This document shows, in pieces, positions 36,701 to 48,700 of a DNA stretch of 64,000 nucleotides. Position numbers and translations under genes: made by a program. The DNA comes from Aplectana chamaeleonis (Eukaryota; Nematoda; Chromadorea; Rhabditida; Cosmocercidae): contig JAPDOI010001856.1 in assembly GCA_029168955.1 (NCBI GenBank), positions 62,001 to 126,000 of the forward strand, given 5' to 3'. The stretch's first letter is position 1. Each line of letters starts with the position of its first letter. The notes under the pieces were generated by a model. It made no database searches, had not been told where the DNA came from, and saw nothing but the letters and a program-made list of their open reading frames with translations.

Positions 36701-39700
36701 AAGTCTCCGGTCAGAAGCCGTTCAGAAGAAGTCTCCAGTGCAGGTGAAATTCTTTTGGATAATTGACAATCTCTCTTTTTATTCCGAATTACTACGGATG
36801 TGTAGGTTTATTTCACAACTGCAGTGTTTTTCATACGATTTTCAATATTGTCCTTTGGTATTCAAAAAATTGGACGATCGAATCAATCCAAATTTCTGCA
36901 GGTAGCAGAAATTATTTTAACTCTCTTTGATTCCAAACTTCCAAGATTTTTCACTGTTTCGTTGTTTTTGAGCGCGTCGCTAACGGCGTATGATAATTGA
37001 AAGAAAGCTTCACCCTATTGAAAAGGAAATGCTTGAAACCAAAGGCAGATCAAATAGGTCCTGCGTACGTGGAGAGAATTCGATTTATTCGATTTACCGT
37101 ATCATGCGAATCAAATTGCATCAGGAGCAAAACAGCAGCATCGTGAATTTCTCGTGATTTCTTGCAAAGCTCTAGGTCTTTTGGCTATATCCATTGGCAG
37201 CAGTTCTGTGATAGATCATTCTGCGTTTCTCTTTGTTTTCCGCTAACATAGTTTTCAGTTTGTGGTTTTTCTTCGTGTTTTCGATAGAGGATAGGCTGTC
37301 TTTTAGAATGAAAGCGTCCGGATAGTAGAGTGGAAGTTTGAAGCAAAGAAGCAGAAAGGTGAAGCAGCCCTTGGTCCGGTTTCGTTTTGCGCTTGGGACT
37401 TCACAGGACAAGTGTGTTTTTCCTCTTCGACACTCACATCTCGCTTCGCTCAATGACAATATTCTTTCATTACAATTACCGTATTTTCTCTTTTAGAAGT
37501 ACATGTACTTCTAATAATCAGACCCCTATTTGATATGTACTTCTATTAGAGGTGTACTTCAAATAGAGGCTGTACTTCTAATTCTCAGCCCTCTCTTTTT
37601 GGTGTACTTTTATTAGAGGTGTACTTCTAATAGAAGGTGTACTTCTATTAGCCGGCGCAAATTTTTGAATTTCCAATGGTAGACTCTTCACATTTCTTGA
37701 ATTCCAGTATAACACCAAAAACTTGTATTTAGTAAAATTTTAGACTGAGCTCAATTGAATTGATGCTTCCACAATCTCTAATATCATATATTCACACCTT
37801 TCCCAAGTTAATTTCTTCCAAAAAATGTATAAATTCGTTTTCGATTTTGTTGACACGTGCTTCATCGACTTGTTATGCTTAAAAAAAATTTAAAGGCAGC
37901 GTTCACGATGATCATCCTCGTTGACTTTCTACAGTGAAATGAGAGGCGAGGAGGATTCCAGGCTCCCAGTGTAGAAAAAACCGTAAAAAACGAGCCAGGA
38001 GTGGCAAAATAACAGCGGCAAACAAGCGTTTTGGTGTCTCAGAACCTCCCGGTGCTCCACTTCCGCCCTCTCGATGTGAACAAATGAAGACTCAGATTAC
38101 AGGAATAATCAAGTCAGGGAAGTACTGATAAGTGAGCTGGGGTGCTTTCCAAGAATGTTTCCACGATGCCGTGGGAGGGCAAATAGCCTTTCCATGACCA
38201 AACTTGTTTCCCAGGGCCACGAATTGTAACTGATAATTGCTTCCACGTCGCCGTGGCTAAGTTTCCATGGAAGCGTTTTGTCATGGGAATGTTTTTGGAA
38301 CGCACCCCTGATCGCTTGATTGCACCTCCATAGCGGTCAATTCCTCCACGCTCAAAAATCAGCGTAAAAAGGGAGAGCCTACTTTGGCTCAAAAACGTGT
38401 CTTTCGCGTGGTTTTTAAGCATGTCTTGCTATACAGGGCACCAGACCTTCCGTAAACCGAGGTGATATCAGAAGTGAAATTCATTGTGAACACTGCCTTT
38501 AACTGATCGCCTTTCGAGCCGTCCAGAGCGATTGAAAAGCGCGGTTCTTGAACGACCTGACAGCAGCTTTTCCAGAAGCGAGTTCTTTGCGTCCACAATC
38601 CACTATAGGTCTTCTTCTTCTGATTATTATCGGCCACAACAGAGCTTCTCCTCATAGGTGTAAAAAGGCAGCCACATCGCACGGGTTCTTACACATATCC
38701 ATAACTGTTAGAGAAGTCGGCCTCACAGGACATGAAAATAAGTGAAATGAATCGTGCCCTGGGTTGTGGCAGTCGGGACATTCGTCAGGGATCGACGAGT
38801 CGATCTTATGGACGAAGGCCTTGAGGTATGAGGAGTGTCCACAACGTAGACCTGCCAGGATGACGCGTGTACGTCTGGGTAGGTCCATTTCGCTGTCATC
38901 GATCGGGGGTGGCACGTCACCAAGAATTGGATTTAGGGGAGCACTGGAGAGGTATTCTCTGACGAATCGGGTGTGCTCCATTTGCAGCAGTCTGACGCGA
39001 TTGAGCTCCGACGTCGCCCAACGTTGACGATCCAAGACAGAGACTGCAGCATGAAGTGGCGAGCGTATATGTCGGAAATGGGGACCAGATCACAGTAGAG
39101 GGAAATTGGGGTGTGTGGAAATCCTTACAATGCCAACATGGAACTGTTGCGACTGGAGTTGACAATGCTGCTTTACAGGAAGCAGCGAACATTCTTGATG
39201 TAGATGAGATACCGGTGTGGATCGAGGGCATCCAGTGATCACGCGTAGAGCAGTGTTCTGTGCACGCTGAAGTTTGCTCCAAGAGGTTTCCGACAGGTGT
39301 CTTGACCATATTGGGGCTCCATATTCCAGCACCGGCTGCACCATAGCCCTGTAGGTGGTTCGCAGGATTTCCTTAGAGCTACCCCATGTAGTGCCTGCTA
39401 GCGAACGTAGAATGTTGTTACGTGTGTTGGCGGCAGCAGCTCGAATACGTGTGTTTTCGTGAAAACGTAGTGACGGGTCCAGGAATACACCGAGTAGACG
39501 GGGGTGTTTTGATAAGGGCAGCATGTTTCCTTCCCAAAGAACCTTGGGATGCAGCTTGTGTTCGGCAGTCGCTGTAGTGCACAAAGTAACGCTGGGCTTG
39601 GTTGGTGAGACCTTTAGCTGCTTCGATTCCAGGAACTTAGCCAGACTGACAAGGTATTTATTCATCTCAGCAGTGGCTCGATCGATCACAGGGTCAGTAC

Positions 39701-42700
39701 AAATAATAGTGATGTCATCCGCATACAGACATATGTGGATGTTTGGTGACGGCTTCGGCACATCAGACAAATACAATGAAAACAGGCTGGGAGATAAAAC
39801 TCCTCCTTGTGGGACGCCCGCCTTCAGGGGCACAGACTTCGACGAGTGTCCATCAAACTTCACGCGAATAGAACGATTCTTGACAAAGTTATCAGTCCAT
39901 CTTTTGCACCAGTCGGGAATATTAGAGTGCAGGATCGATTTGGACAGCAGCGGGATACTGACATTATCGAAGGCAGCGGTTAAATCAACCGCCACGACTA
40001 TACTTCTACCAGCTGGAGGTTTCATGTTGAAGCCAGCAATTATGTGTTCTGTGATGGACGTGAGTGCCGTAATGGTAGAGTGGGCCTTCTTGAAGCCATG
40101 TTGATGCACGTTATGACGTAATGCTTCTTGGAGGTGCGGGTTGATGAATTTCTCCGCTAACTTAGCAATAGGTTATAAAAAAGGAAGATGGGTCGATGCG
40201 AAGTTGCTTGATCTTCTGGTTTGCCAGGCTTGAGGATCGGAAGAACAATTGCTTGCTTCCATCTAGCGGGAATGACACCTGTGCTGAATGACGAGTAGAC
40301 TAGGTCACAAAGTAATTCAAGGAACTCTTCCGGCAAGTGCTTGAGATGGACGGCTGACACACCATCGGGTCCCTCGGCTCGTGAGTTCTTCATGGACTTG
40401 ATGAGGGAAGACATCTCAGAGGTAGTTATGGCAGGTACATCTTGTCGGCTAAGCTTCCTTAAAGACCGGAGAGTGATCCTGTTGGAGTGATCACGGCAGG
40501 ACGTAGCCGAAGCAAAGTGTTTTCCAAGTCGACATGCAGCCTTGAAACCGGACTCGAATTTCCCTGAAGGGAACTCAAGCATGTTGCGATCCGCTACCAA
40601 TTTCTTCCCAGATAACCGCTTAAGAATGCTCCAAGTCTTCTTTGTATCAGTGGAGAAATTCAAGGATTCAGTGAACTCCATCCATCGCGTCCGCTTGTAA
40701 TCATTCAGCCTTTTGGTGATCTCATCAGACAGTAGTTGAATGCTGGGATCTCCAGGATCAGCACGGCGTTTCTCGTCCCGTGATTCGATCAGCTCCAGGA
40801 CGTCTCTGGGAACGTTAGGATGAAACGTTCTAACGCGCCCCGTAGGAATTGCAATTCTGGAGGCATTGCATATGGCATCAACAATGAACTTGTCCTTCTC
40901 ATGAACGGAGCCGGTAAGCGGATAGTAGGCTACCCGACTGAGTAACACCTCCTTAAACGTGACCCAGTTAGCCTTACGATAGTTGGTGTGCAATTTGCTA
41001 CGCGAGCCTACGAAAGGTGCCAGGTGACTATTGAGCGACAAATCCAATGAAGCACATATGGGTACATGATCGCTGGCCATAGCTATAGCAGTGGACCAGT
41101 TACAGGACACAGCAAGAGAAGATGACACAAAAGTGACATTAGGAGAGGACGGCCTGCCCGTGGACGGAAGGCGAGTGGGAGCGTCCTCATTAATGGCAAC
41201 AAGGTCACAATCCTCAGCAAAAAGCTCAAGTAGTTCCCCTCTGTCATCGGGATCTAGAGAGGAGAACCAGGATGTGGAGTGAGCATTAAAATCGCCAGCC
41301 ATGACAACAGAAGATGATGGGAGGGCAGAGTGCACAGAATGTAAAAATAAGGTGGGGTCAAACGAACTGGGACATGAGGAGACAGGGGGAATATAAATAT
41401 TAACAATATCTATGGGGCAACTTTGCAGTACAACATGAACACCAATACATTCTACAACATTATTATTAGGGAGAGCAATAAGATGAGACGGTATAGAAGT
41501 TTTTACAAACGTAGAAACGCCACCACCATGGGATGTGCGGGGAAGGTGGTACGACGTATAACCGGGGAGGCGGGGTAGGGGGGATGCTGGGCTAAGTTTT
41601 GTCTCCGGAAGGAGAATGACATCTGGATGAGAGGGTTCAATGTACAATGTGAGTTCAGCAAGTTTGGCACGCAGGCCATTGATATTGAGTTGAAAAATGT
41701 CTAGACTATGAAGAGGAACACTAGGGGGAGAGTTAGAGCAAGAAGTACAACAATAAGCAACAGTGTAGTCGTTATAGCTGGTTAACCCCGAACATTTGAG
41801 GTGTACCCAGCCGAGGCAACCACCGCACTGGACGCTTGCATGTTGAGCCGATAATCCACAATTACAGCAGGGATATCGTGGAGTTTTGCTGCGTGGCCCT
41901 GGGTTCCTCTCAATGCCGGCTCGCAACAGTAGTATGCGGAGGAGTGCAGCAGCCAGCCATTTGCACTCCCATACAGAAAAAACTCCTCGTGGAGTTGTTG
42001 ATGCCCGTTTGATGAGTCTCCTTGATCTTTGTAGTCGACTCCACAGATCCACCACGCGTAGGTTGAGCATCTCGGATCCTCCACTATAGGTAAAGTCTAC
42101 CATTGGTGGTTTCTGATTTCCTCGTCGTATAAGCGATTTCTATACGTAAATGATGCAATCTTTAACGCTGGGGAATCTGTGTTTTTCAAGCACCGCTAAA
42201 GTCAACGTCTAGGGCCAAAACAAGTCGACTTTGATCGACTAAAACCCAATCAAACAAAGATATTTGTAAAGAACCTAAATAAACCCCGTACATTCGCCGC
42301 GAATAACACCAATGTCGAACTTTAGCTCTGCGTTTCTTCCTGGTCATTTGAAGTTCGCTGAGGTTTCATCGTAAGTTGTCCCATACAAGCAATCTTTGAC
42401 CAAGAAAGGGATGGCCGATAGTTTTTTTTTGTGAATATTCAAACCTCACATTATTGAAAAAAATCTCGGGCAAACTGGTCTCTCCGAAATGCCACATTCT
42501 TGTTGCCAATCACTTACCCAATTACCGGGGGTCCACTCCGAAAAGAGGTGTACTTCTAAAAGAGGTGTACTTCAAATAGAGCGTGTAATCCTATTAGAGT
42601 AAATACGGTAGTCATTTAGAGGGAATATCATGCCACTCACCACTATTTCCTAACAAGGAGATCTGTATACATCGTCGCTTGGCGAGTTACCGATGGAGAC

Positions 42701-45700
42701 ATAGCTCTTCACGATGTCCAGAGATGGCTCATTAATATTCAGGTCGGTATCATTTTTCGGAAGGAAAACAGAATTCTCCAAAATCTAGTATATCTGAAGG
42801 CTAGAGCTCCGAATTCGTGTGTTGTGCTGGTTGGAACTCATGCCGATCAAATTTCATCGAACCCGACGAAGTTTCCCCGAGGATTCCTTGAAGAAGTTGA
42901 AAATAAGGTTCGAGGAGTTTAGGATATAATTGTTTTGTGGAACTTTCACTCGCGTAGAGCTGCCTGCTTCAGATTCGATCACGCTTTATGATTGTTGATG
43001 CGGACAAGCACGGCTTCCCTCGTGTATTGGACTTGCTTTTTGTTCACACCAAGGGCAAACGTGATATCAAGGTAATATTTTGAGAATTTAACTGAAGCCA
43101 TTAGGGTTGGAAAGAAAAAGCTCCCAGAAGATGAAGGAAGTTTGTTTTGACCGAAAAGAGCGGCTCATGAGGGAAGAGAAAGTTGATTGGACGATGGAGG
43201 GAGTGAATGTGATCAATGAAGGTTTAGGGCTCCACCACAAGATTAACATACATACACACCTGCGCGTTGCGTTTCTGCGAGTATTGCGCACCCGTTGAAA
43301 CTCACGTTTTTAAGACCGGAATGAAGTGCAATGCGAATTCGATTGTTGCGTCTTAATTGAGCGAATCCTTCGGAAGTGGGGCTTTTAAATGAATTCGTCG
43401 GATTACGCTTAATCTTGGTTTTCGTTGTGTGCGACTCTCACCTGTCGCACCGCATGCGCTCGCATGTAACAGGAGTTCGAAACTTGAGCGAGAATCTATG
43501 GTATTAGGTTATCATCTCAATTTGCTGCGACATTGTAATTGTTGCCTAGAATCTTTTGAATGCGATCTACAATTCCTCCTGGGAGGTTAGAATTGGGAAG
43601 GAGCGTGCACTTGATCAACAGATCCCGTCGTCGTACATTGCGATGTTGAAGGTATGTTGTCATACGTACATATACTTCTTTCATTGAGTAGGTAAATTTT
43701 TGTGTGCTAGTTTTCTGAGAAACTCGGCTGTTTTCAGGTGGTCCGTGAGTTACATGCTGATCTGCGAAAGGATTTATCGTGTGCTATCATGACCTGCGAG
43801 CAGTTTCGTGAGCGAACGAAACAGCGAATGACTTCTAAGTTCGGGAGAACATTCAGGTATTGGTGTAGAGCATTATTAATTATAGATGGTGTTGTTTATC
43901 AAAACAGTTGTTATTAGTTCCGAATCAATTTCGAAATTTCCACAAAGCCCGGAATAAACCCATCGCTTCGATAGTCGCGAAATTGAAATCTTCCTCCTTT
44001 ATAAGCTCTGGTAAATCCCTAGTGACCTGTTGATTTCGATTATCACCAGCAGCGGAGTGGTGGGCCTCGGTGAAATATAACTAGTGATGAGGAGGTTTCG
44101 ACGAAAAAGCCACCGCTCCGCGCTGTGATAACCGAAAACATGAGTTCACTTGGAATGAAACAGAGTCTACGTATCCTTGTTTCCGATGTTTTTGATTTTT
44201 CACCGAGTTCCCTCTCGGAGAGTGTCAGAGGACTTTAATCCTAATCATTTCATGCTACCTATTACTCTCTGTTTTGTATAGGGTTCAGAGGCGAAGCAAT
44301 ACTTACATTTATCCCTTTTGTTTTATTGAGATGCATCCAAAATACGAGTACAGTTCACAGTGGCCTGTCAGGATCTGGCTGCCAAGGTATGGCCTGAGAG
44401 TTGTGGCTATTTGTCCTCACCTCTATCTAGTGGGAGAAAAGACTGAAATCGAAGGTGTGCTTCCGCTCTGATACGCCTTCTCCGCATTACATGATGGTAC
44501 ACTCGCAGCTTTTTTTTAAAGCAGTGTTCACGATAATCTCCAATTCGAAATTGCCTGCTAGAATGATTGCTTGGCCCCCGGATAGAGCTGAAGTGGCGAA
44601 AAATTGGGCAAAACGCACTAGAAGTGTATGAAATCTTGTACTCTCACTCTGCTCCCGTACTCTCATTGGAGCTGTTTGCTGTGACAGTGAAATCTGTTGT
44701 GGACCCGTTCTTTGAAATTCTCTACTCTCTGTGGCTCAGTTCTTATCTTCACACCCTAACTAATACTATTTTGCATAAAGTATTCTCCCATCGCATTTCC
44801 ACCGGTCACAACCGCGCAGGGTCAAGCGGGGCGTTGTGTAATTTTCTGAAATCGGAGCGATCCCCTCCGGGCTATCAAAATTTTCTTCAAAAATCAAAAA
44901 TTTTGCGACCCCTCAAAGACGTTTCGGTGACGATTTCTCTAGTTGGTTTTCAAAACTTTGATTGTGTTGAACCCCTCATTATCATTCACTCTCTACCGCA
45001 GAACGCTCGTTGTGAGAGCCGAACTCTTCCGTCCACAAGTTTCGACCAGGAGCAATCAGGCAGAAGGAATTGTAATTGATATTGAGCAGTGATATATAAC
45101 AGCACACAAACAGCAGCCGAGATGTCGTACGTTCGTGCCGTGGCAGTGTGGAGGAAAGAAGATCACCTCCGTGCAAACCGACGTCAATCCCTCCGCGGAG
45201 AGGGTTTTTGTCATGGGAGAGGTGCTGGCTGGCTGCAGCTCTCCTGAGGATTCTTCTACAAATGGCCGGCGTCGAAAGGAATCGAGGACCCGCGAAGAAG
45301 AAGAAGTACCCATGTGCCACATGCGACAGAGATGTCACTTGGAATGGAACCAGCGTCCAATGTTCTGGATGTCAAAGGTGGGTGCACTTCTCTTGTTCGG
45401 GTCTCAGTTCTGTGAGGCACCACGATTCTTCCTTTCGTTGTATTGTGTGCTCCGCCTCCAGTAACTCAAATTCCTCATCTACCAACCGCCCCTATCTATT
45501 GTACACATCAATCTAAACGGCCTTCGGACCAAGCTTTCTGAATTATCTCTCTTTGCCCGTACTCATCACCCGGATGTTATCATGGTCCAGGAGACCAAAC
45601 TCTCTCCCTCTGCTACCTCTAGACATCCAAACATCCCGGGCTATACTGCATATCACACTCCTAGGTCATCACAAGGAGGCGGAGTCTCTACTTTTGTTCT

Positions 45701-48700
45701 GGGGCCGTATGCATATCTCTCCCCGGCGGGGATCCGTCCCCAAGCGTCCCAGCAAGGGGACGATCCCCTCGTGGGGACGCTCGGGGACGGACCGTATGCA
45801 CATCTCATGCTCATCCCCCGGGGATGGCAGAGTGACAGGGACGCAGAGGACGCACGCTAAAAATGAGGAGGGCGCAGGCTGCGAGATGGTTGTTACTGGA
45901 GCGCGGTAGTGTACAACACGTATCCGTTACTTACATATATTCATTTAATTAGTACTGGTAAGACTGATTCTAACTCGAAGCATTGAATGATCAGATTGTA
46001 TTACCATACGCCTCGAGAGAGAAGTCTCTGCGCCTTTTGCGTCATTCTTACAACTGCTTGCGATTTCGTTGCATGAAGCACTCGCTTGGTACATAACGCA
46101 GAAATAATGTCAAGTAAGCGGAACGAAAAAAAAAACTAATTCGATAAAGTGAAAGTAGAAGAGCAGCGCCGTTAAAGGTAAATCGCCAATTCAAACACCT
46201 ATCATAACTGTGACGAGCTTTGCTAAGTTCTGAAATTTTCCGCAATTAATTTCTGTATAACGAATGTTTATACAAGACATGGGTGCATCTTGGTAGTGAC
46301 ACCGCCTCTGAAATGTTACCTGACGCTGTTCACTGACCGATAGAGTAGGCTAACGTCCGACAAGCGTCGAATTTCCATCGAAATAAATATTCACAATGGT
46401 AGAATAACGCGAACCATTCCATAAACGCGCTCTAATCCCATCGTCCCCGAGCAAATTCGTAGGGGGATGCCATCCCCGCGAAATGTGGGCGGAGCTCGTC
46501 CCCGAAAGATTGCGGGGAGAGATGTGCATGCCGGGTATGGCTCGGGACCGTCCCCATCCTCGCGCGGGGACGCTCGGGGAGAGGTATGCATACGGCCCCT
46601 GTCCTCTCTTCCCTCTCATAAAATTCCAAACACTCCAGTGGATGGCACTCTCGAGTACATCCCCATCCATCTACCTCTAAAAACTCCACTTTCTCTTTTC
46701 AATATATTCCTCCTCCTACATCCTGTCCACCAACCTACGACCCTATCCCTCTACTCAAGCAGCTGTATGACTGCTACCTATCTCCCTCAATTGTCTTTGC
46801 GGGTGACTTCAATGCGCACACGTTCTGCTCGTCGCTTGATTCTGATGCTAGAGGAAGTGACGTCGAAGAATGGGCGGAGGAGTGCGATCTGGTTATCTTA
46901 AACGATGGCCAGCCCACTCGTCTCCCTGCCAACGGCCGATCATCTAGCCCAGACATCTCCCTCGTCTCTTCCAATCTCTCTAGTGCTTGCTCTTGGTCAA
47001 CATCCACAACTCTTCCCAGTGATCACATTCCTGTCTTTGTCGATATTGATCTCTCTAACTCTCTTGCTCCCTATACAGGTGTTCGTCACCGTTCTTATCT
47101 TAATTTAGGCCTTGCAGACTGGAGCCTGTTCAGGGAGGTTGCGCTCCGCCAAGCGGCTGATTATCCGTGGAATGGCGATGTACACCAGAAGGAGCGCCAC
47201 CTATCTGATGCCATCTCGAAAGCTATGAAAGCTGCGATCCCTGAAGGCCGCGTAAAGGCCTTCTTTCCCAATGTCACCAGGGAAACATTGCAGAAGATAA
47301 GGACAAGGGACGCAAAGAGAGCGGCAGATCATCTTGACCCAGACATCGCTACGCTGGATGATGAGATCAGGAAGGACCTTGACAGGCACAAGAAGGAAAC
47401 TTGGAAAAAGTTCACTGAGAAGATGCACTTCAGAAATGATGCAGCAGCAACGTGGAAGGCTTGAAAAGGATCTCTGGAAAGTTCACCTCCGCCAACAATT
47501 CCACGATTGAATTTGAAGGTGGAGTTTTCAAATCAGGGAAGGAGGCCGCAAATGCTCTTGGGAAGCATTTCTTCATCACTAGAACCAACAGAGAGAAGCA
47601 GAATAGAATAACTGTACGGGAACTCTGTAAATTGCCTCTCATGGATGTAGATGATGCAGTCACGCCTGCACAGGTCGAGAAGGTGATAAAGGAGATGAGC
47701 AACTCGAAGGCAATAGGGCCAGACGGTTTGAGCCCTGCAGTCCTGAAGAGACTGCCCAGTGAACTACTGCCCCTTCTTGCTGACGTCATAAATACATCGT
47801 TTCGTACATGTACTTTACCCCAAAATTGGAAAGTGGCTTGTGTTATTCCACTGCCGAAGCCGGGAAAGTCACCATCCACGGCTAAAGGGTACCGGCCGAT
47901 CAGTCTGCTTTCACCCATCGCCGAAATAGCCGAAAAACTGGTTGTGGAGGAGCTGGCCGAACACAACAACAAGCAACAGCATCAGCATGGTTTCCGTAAA
48001 TTACACTCCACCACTACGGCCTTGTTGGAAATTGTGAGCTATGCTCTGGACAGCTTCAATGCCATGAAACCCCAGCGTACTGTTGGTGTGGCCCTCGACT
48101 TAACCAAGGCATTCGACATTGTCAATCTTGGCCTACAATCAGAGAGTCTGTTGAAGTCTACCATTAAGCCATGGCAGAAGCGGTGGATAACTGCCTTCAC
48201 TAAAGGACGTCGGGCAAATGTGCTATTCCAGGCACATGTTTCCAATAGCATCCCCATCGCCGCTGGTGTCCCTCAAGGAGGAGTTTTATCGCCTGCACTT
48301 TTCAGTTTATATCTAGAAGATCTGCCCGTTCCCCCTCAAGACATCAAGGTCGTTGCATACGCGGATGATATTACTATTCTGTGCCGAGATCGCGACATTA
48401 AGGTAGCCGCCAGTAAGATCAATGATTACCTGATCGAGTTGAAATGTTTCTTCGATCGCAAATTACTCACAGTCTCTGCCTCCAAATCATCCGTCACCGT
48501 CTTTTCCACTGATAATGCAGAGCACAGTGCCAATCCTATGGTGAAATGGGACGAAACTCAATTGCAGGCCACCCGATTCCCCAAACTACTTGGACTCGTG
48601 TTGGATCCTTCGTTGAAGTTTCATAAGAACATTGAGCAGAAGCAGGCGACAGTGAAAACAAGACTCAACGTCCTGCGTGCTCTCGGTGGAACGTCCTGGG

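Larger units (their letters stand above)
38611..42079 (-). mobile_element. family C non-LTR retrotransposon, full length, 12-bp target duplication
   Basis: TCCACTATAGGT flanks it at 38599-38610 and 42080-42091. At 3,469 bp on the minus strand, it runs from GGATCCGAGATGCTCAAC to an AGAAGAAGAAG tail. It is the best-preserved element in the window and the reference for the split copy at 22128. Confidence 0.9.
37478..42610. mobile_element. TA-flanked TIR element filling an lrk-1 intron
   Basis: The left end TACCGTATTTTCTC and right end AGTAAATACGGTA are inverted and bounded by TA. Both subterminal regions carry repeats of GTGTACTTCTATTAGAGG. It contains a TTAA-type element (37894-38498) and a full family C LINE (38611-42079). 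Without these it is about 1 kb and has no recognised transposase. Confidence 0.7.
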
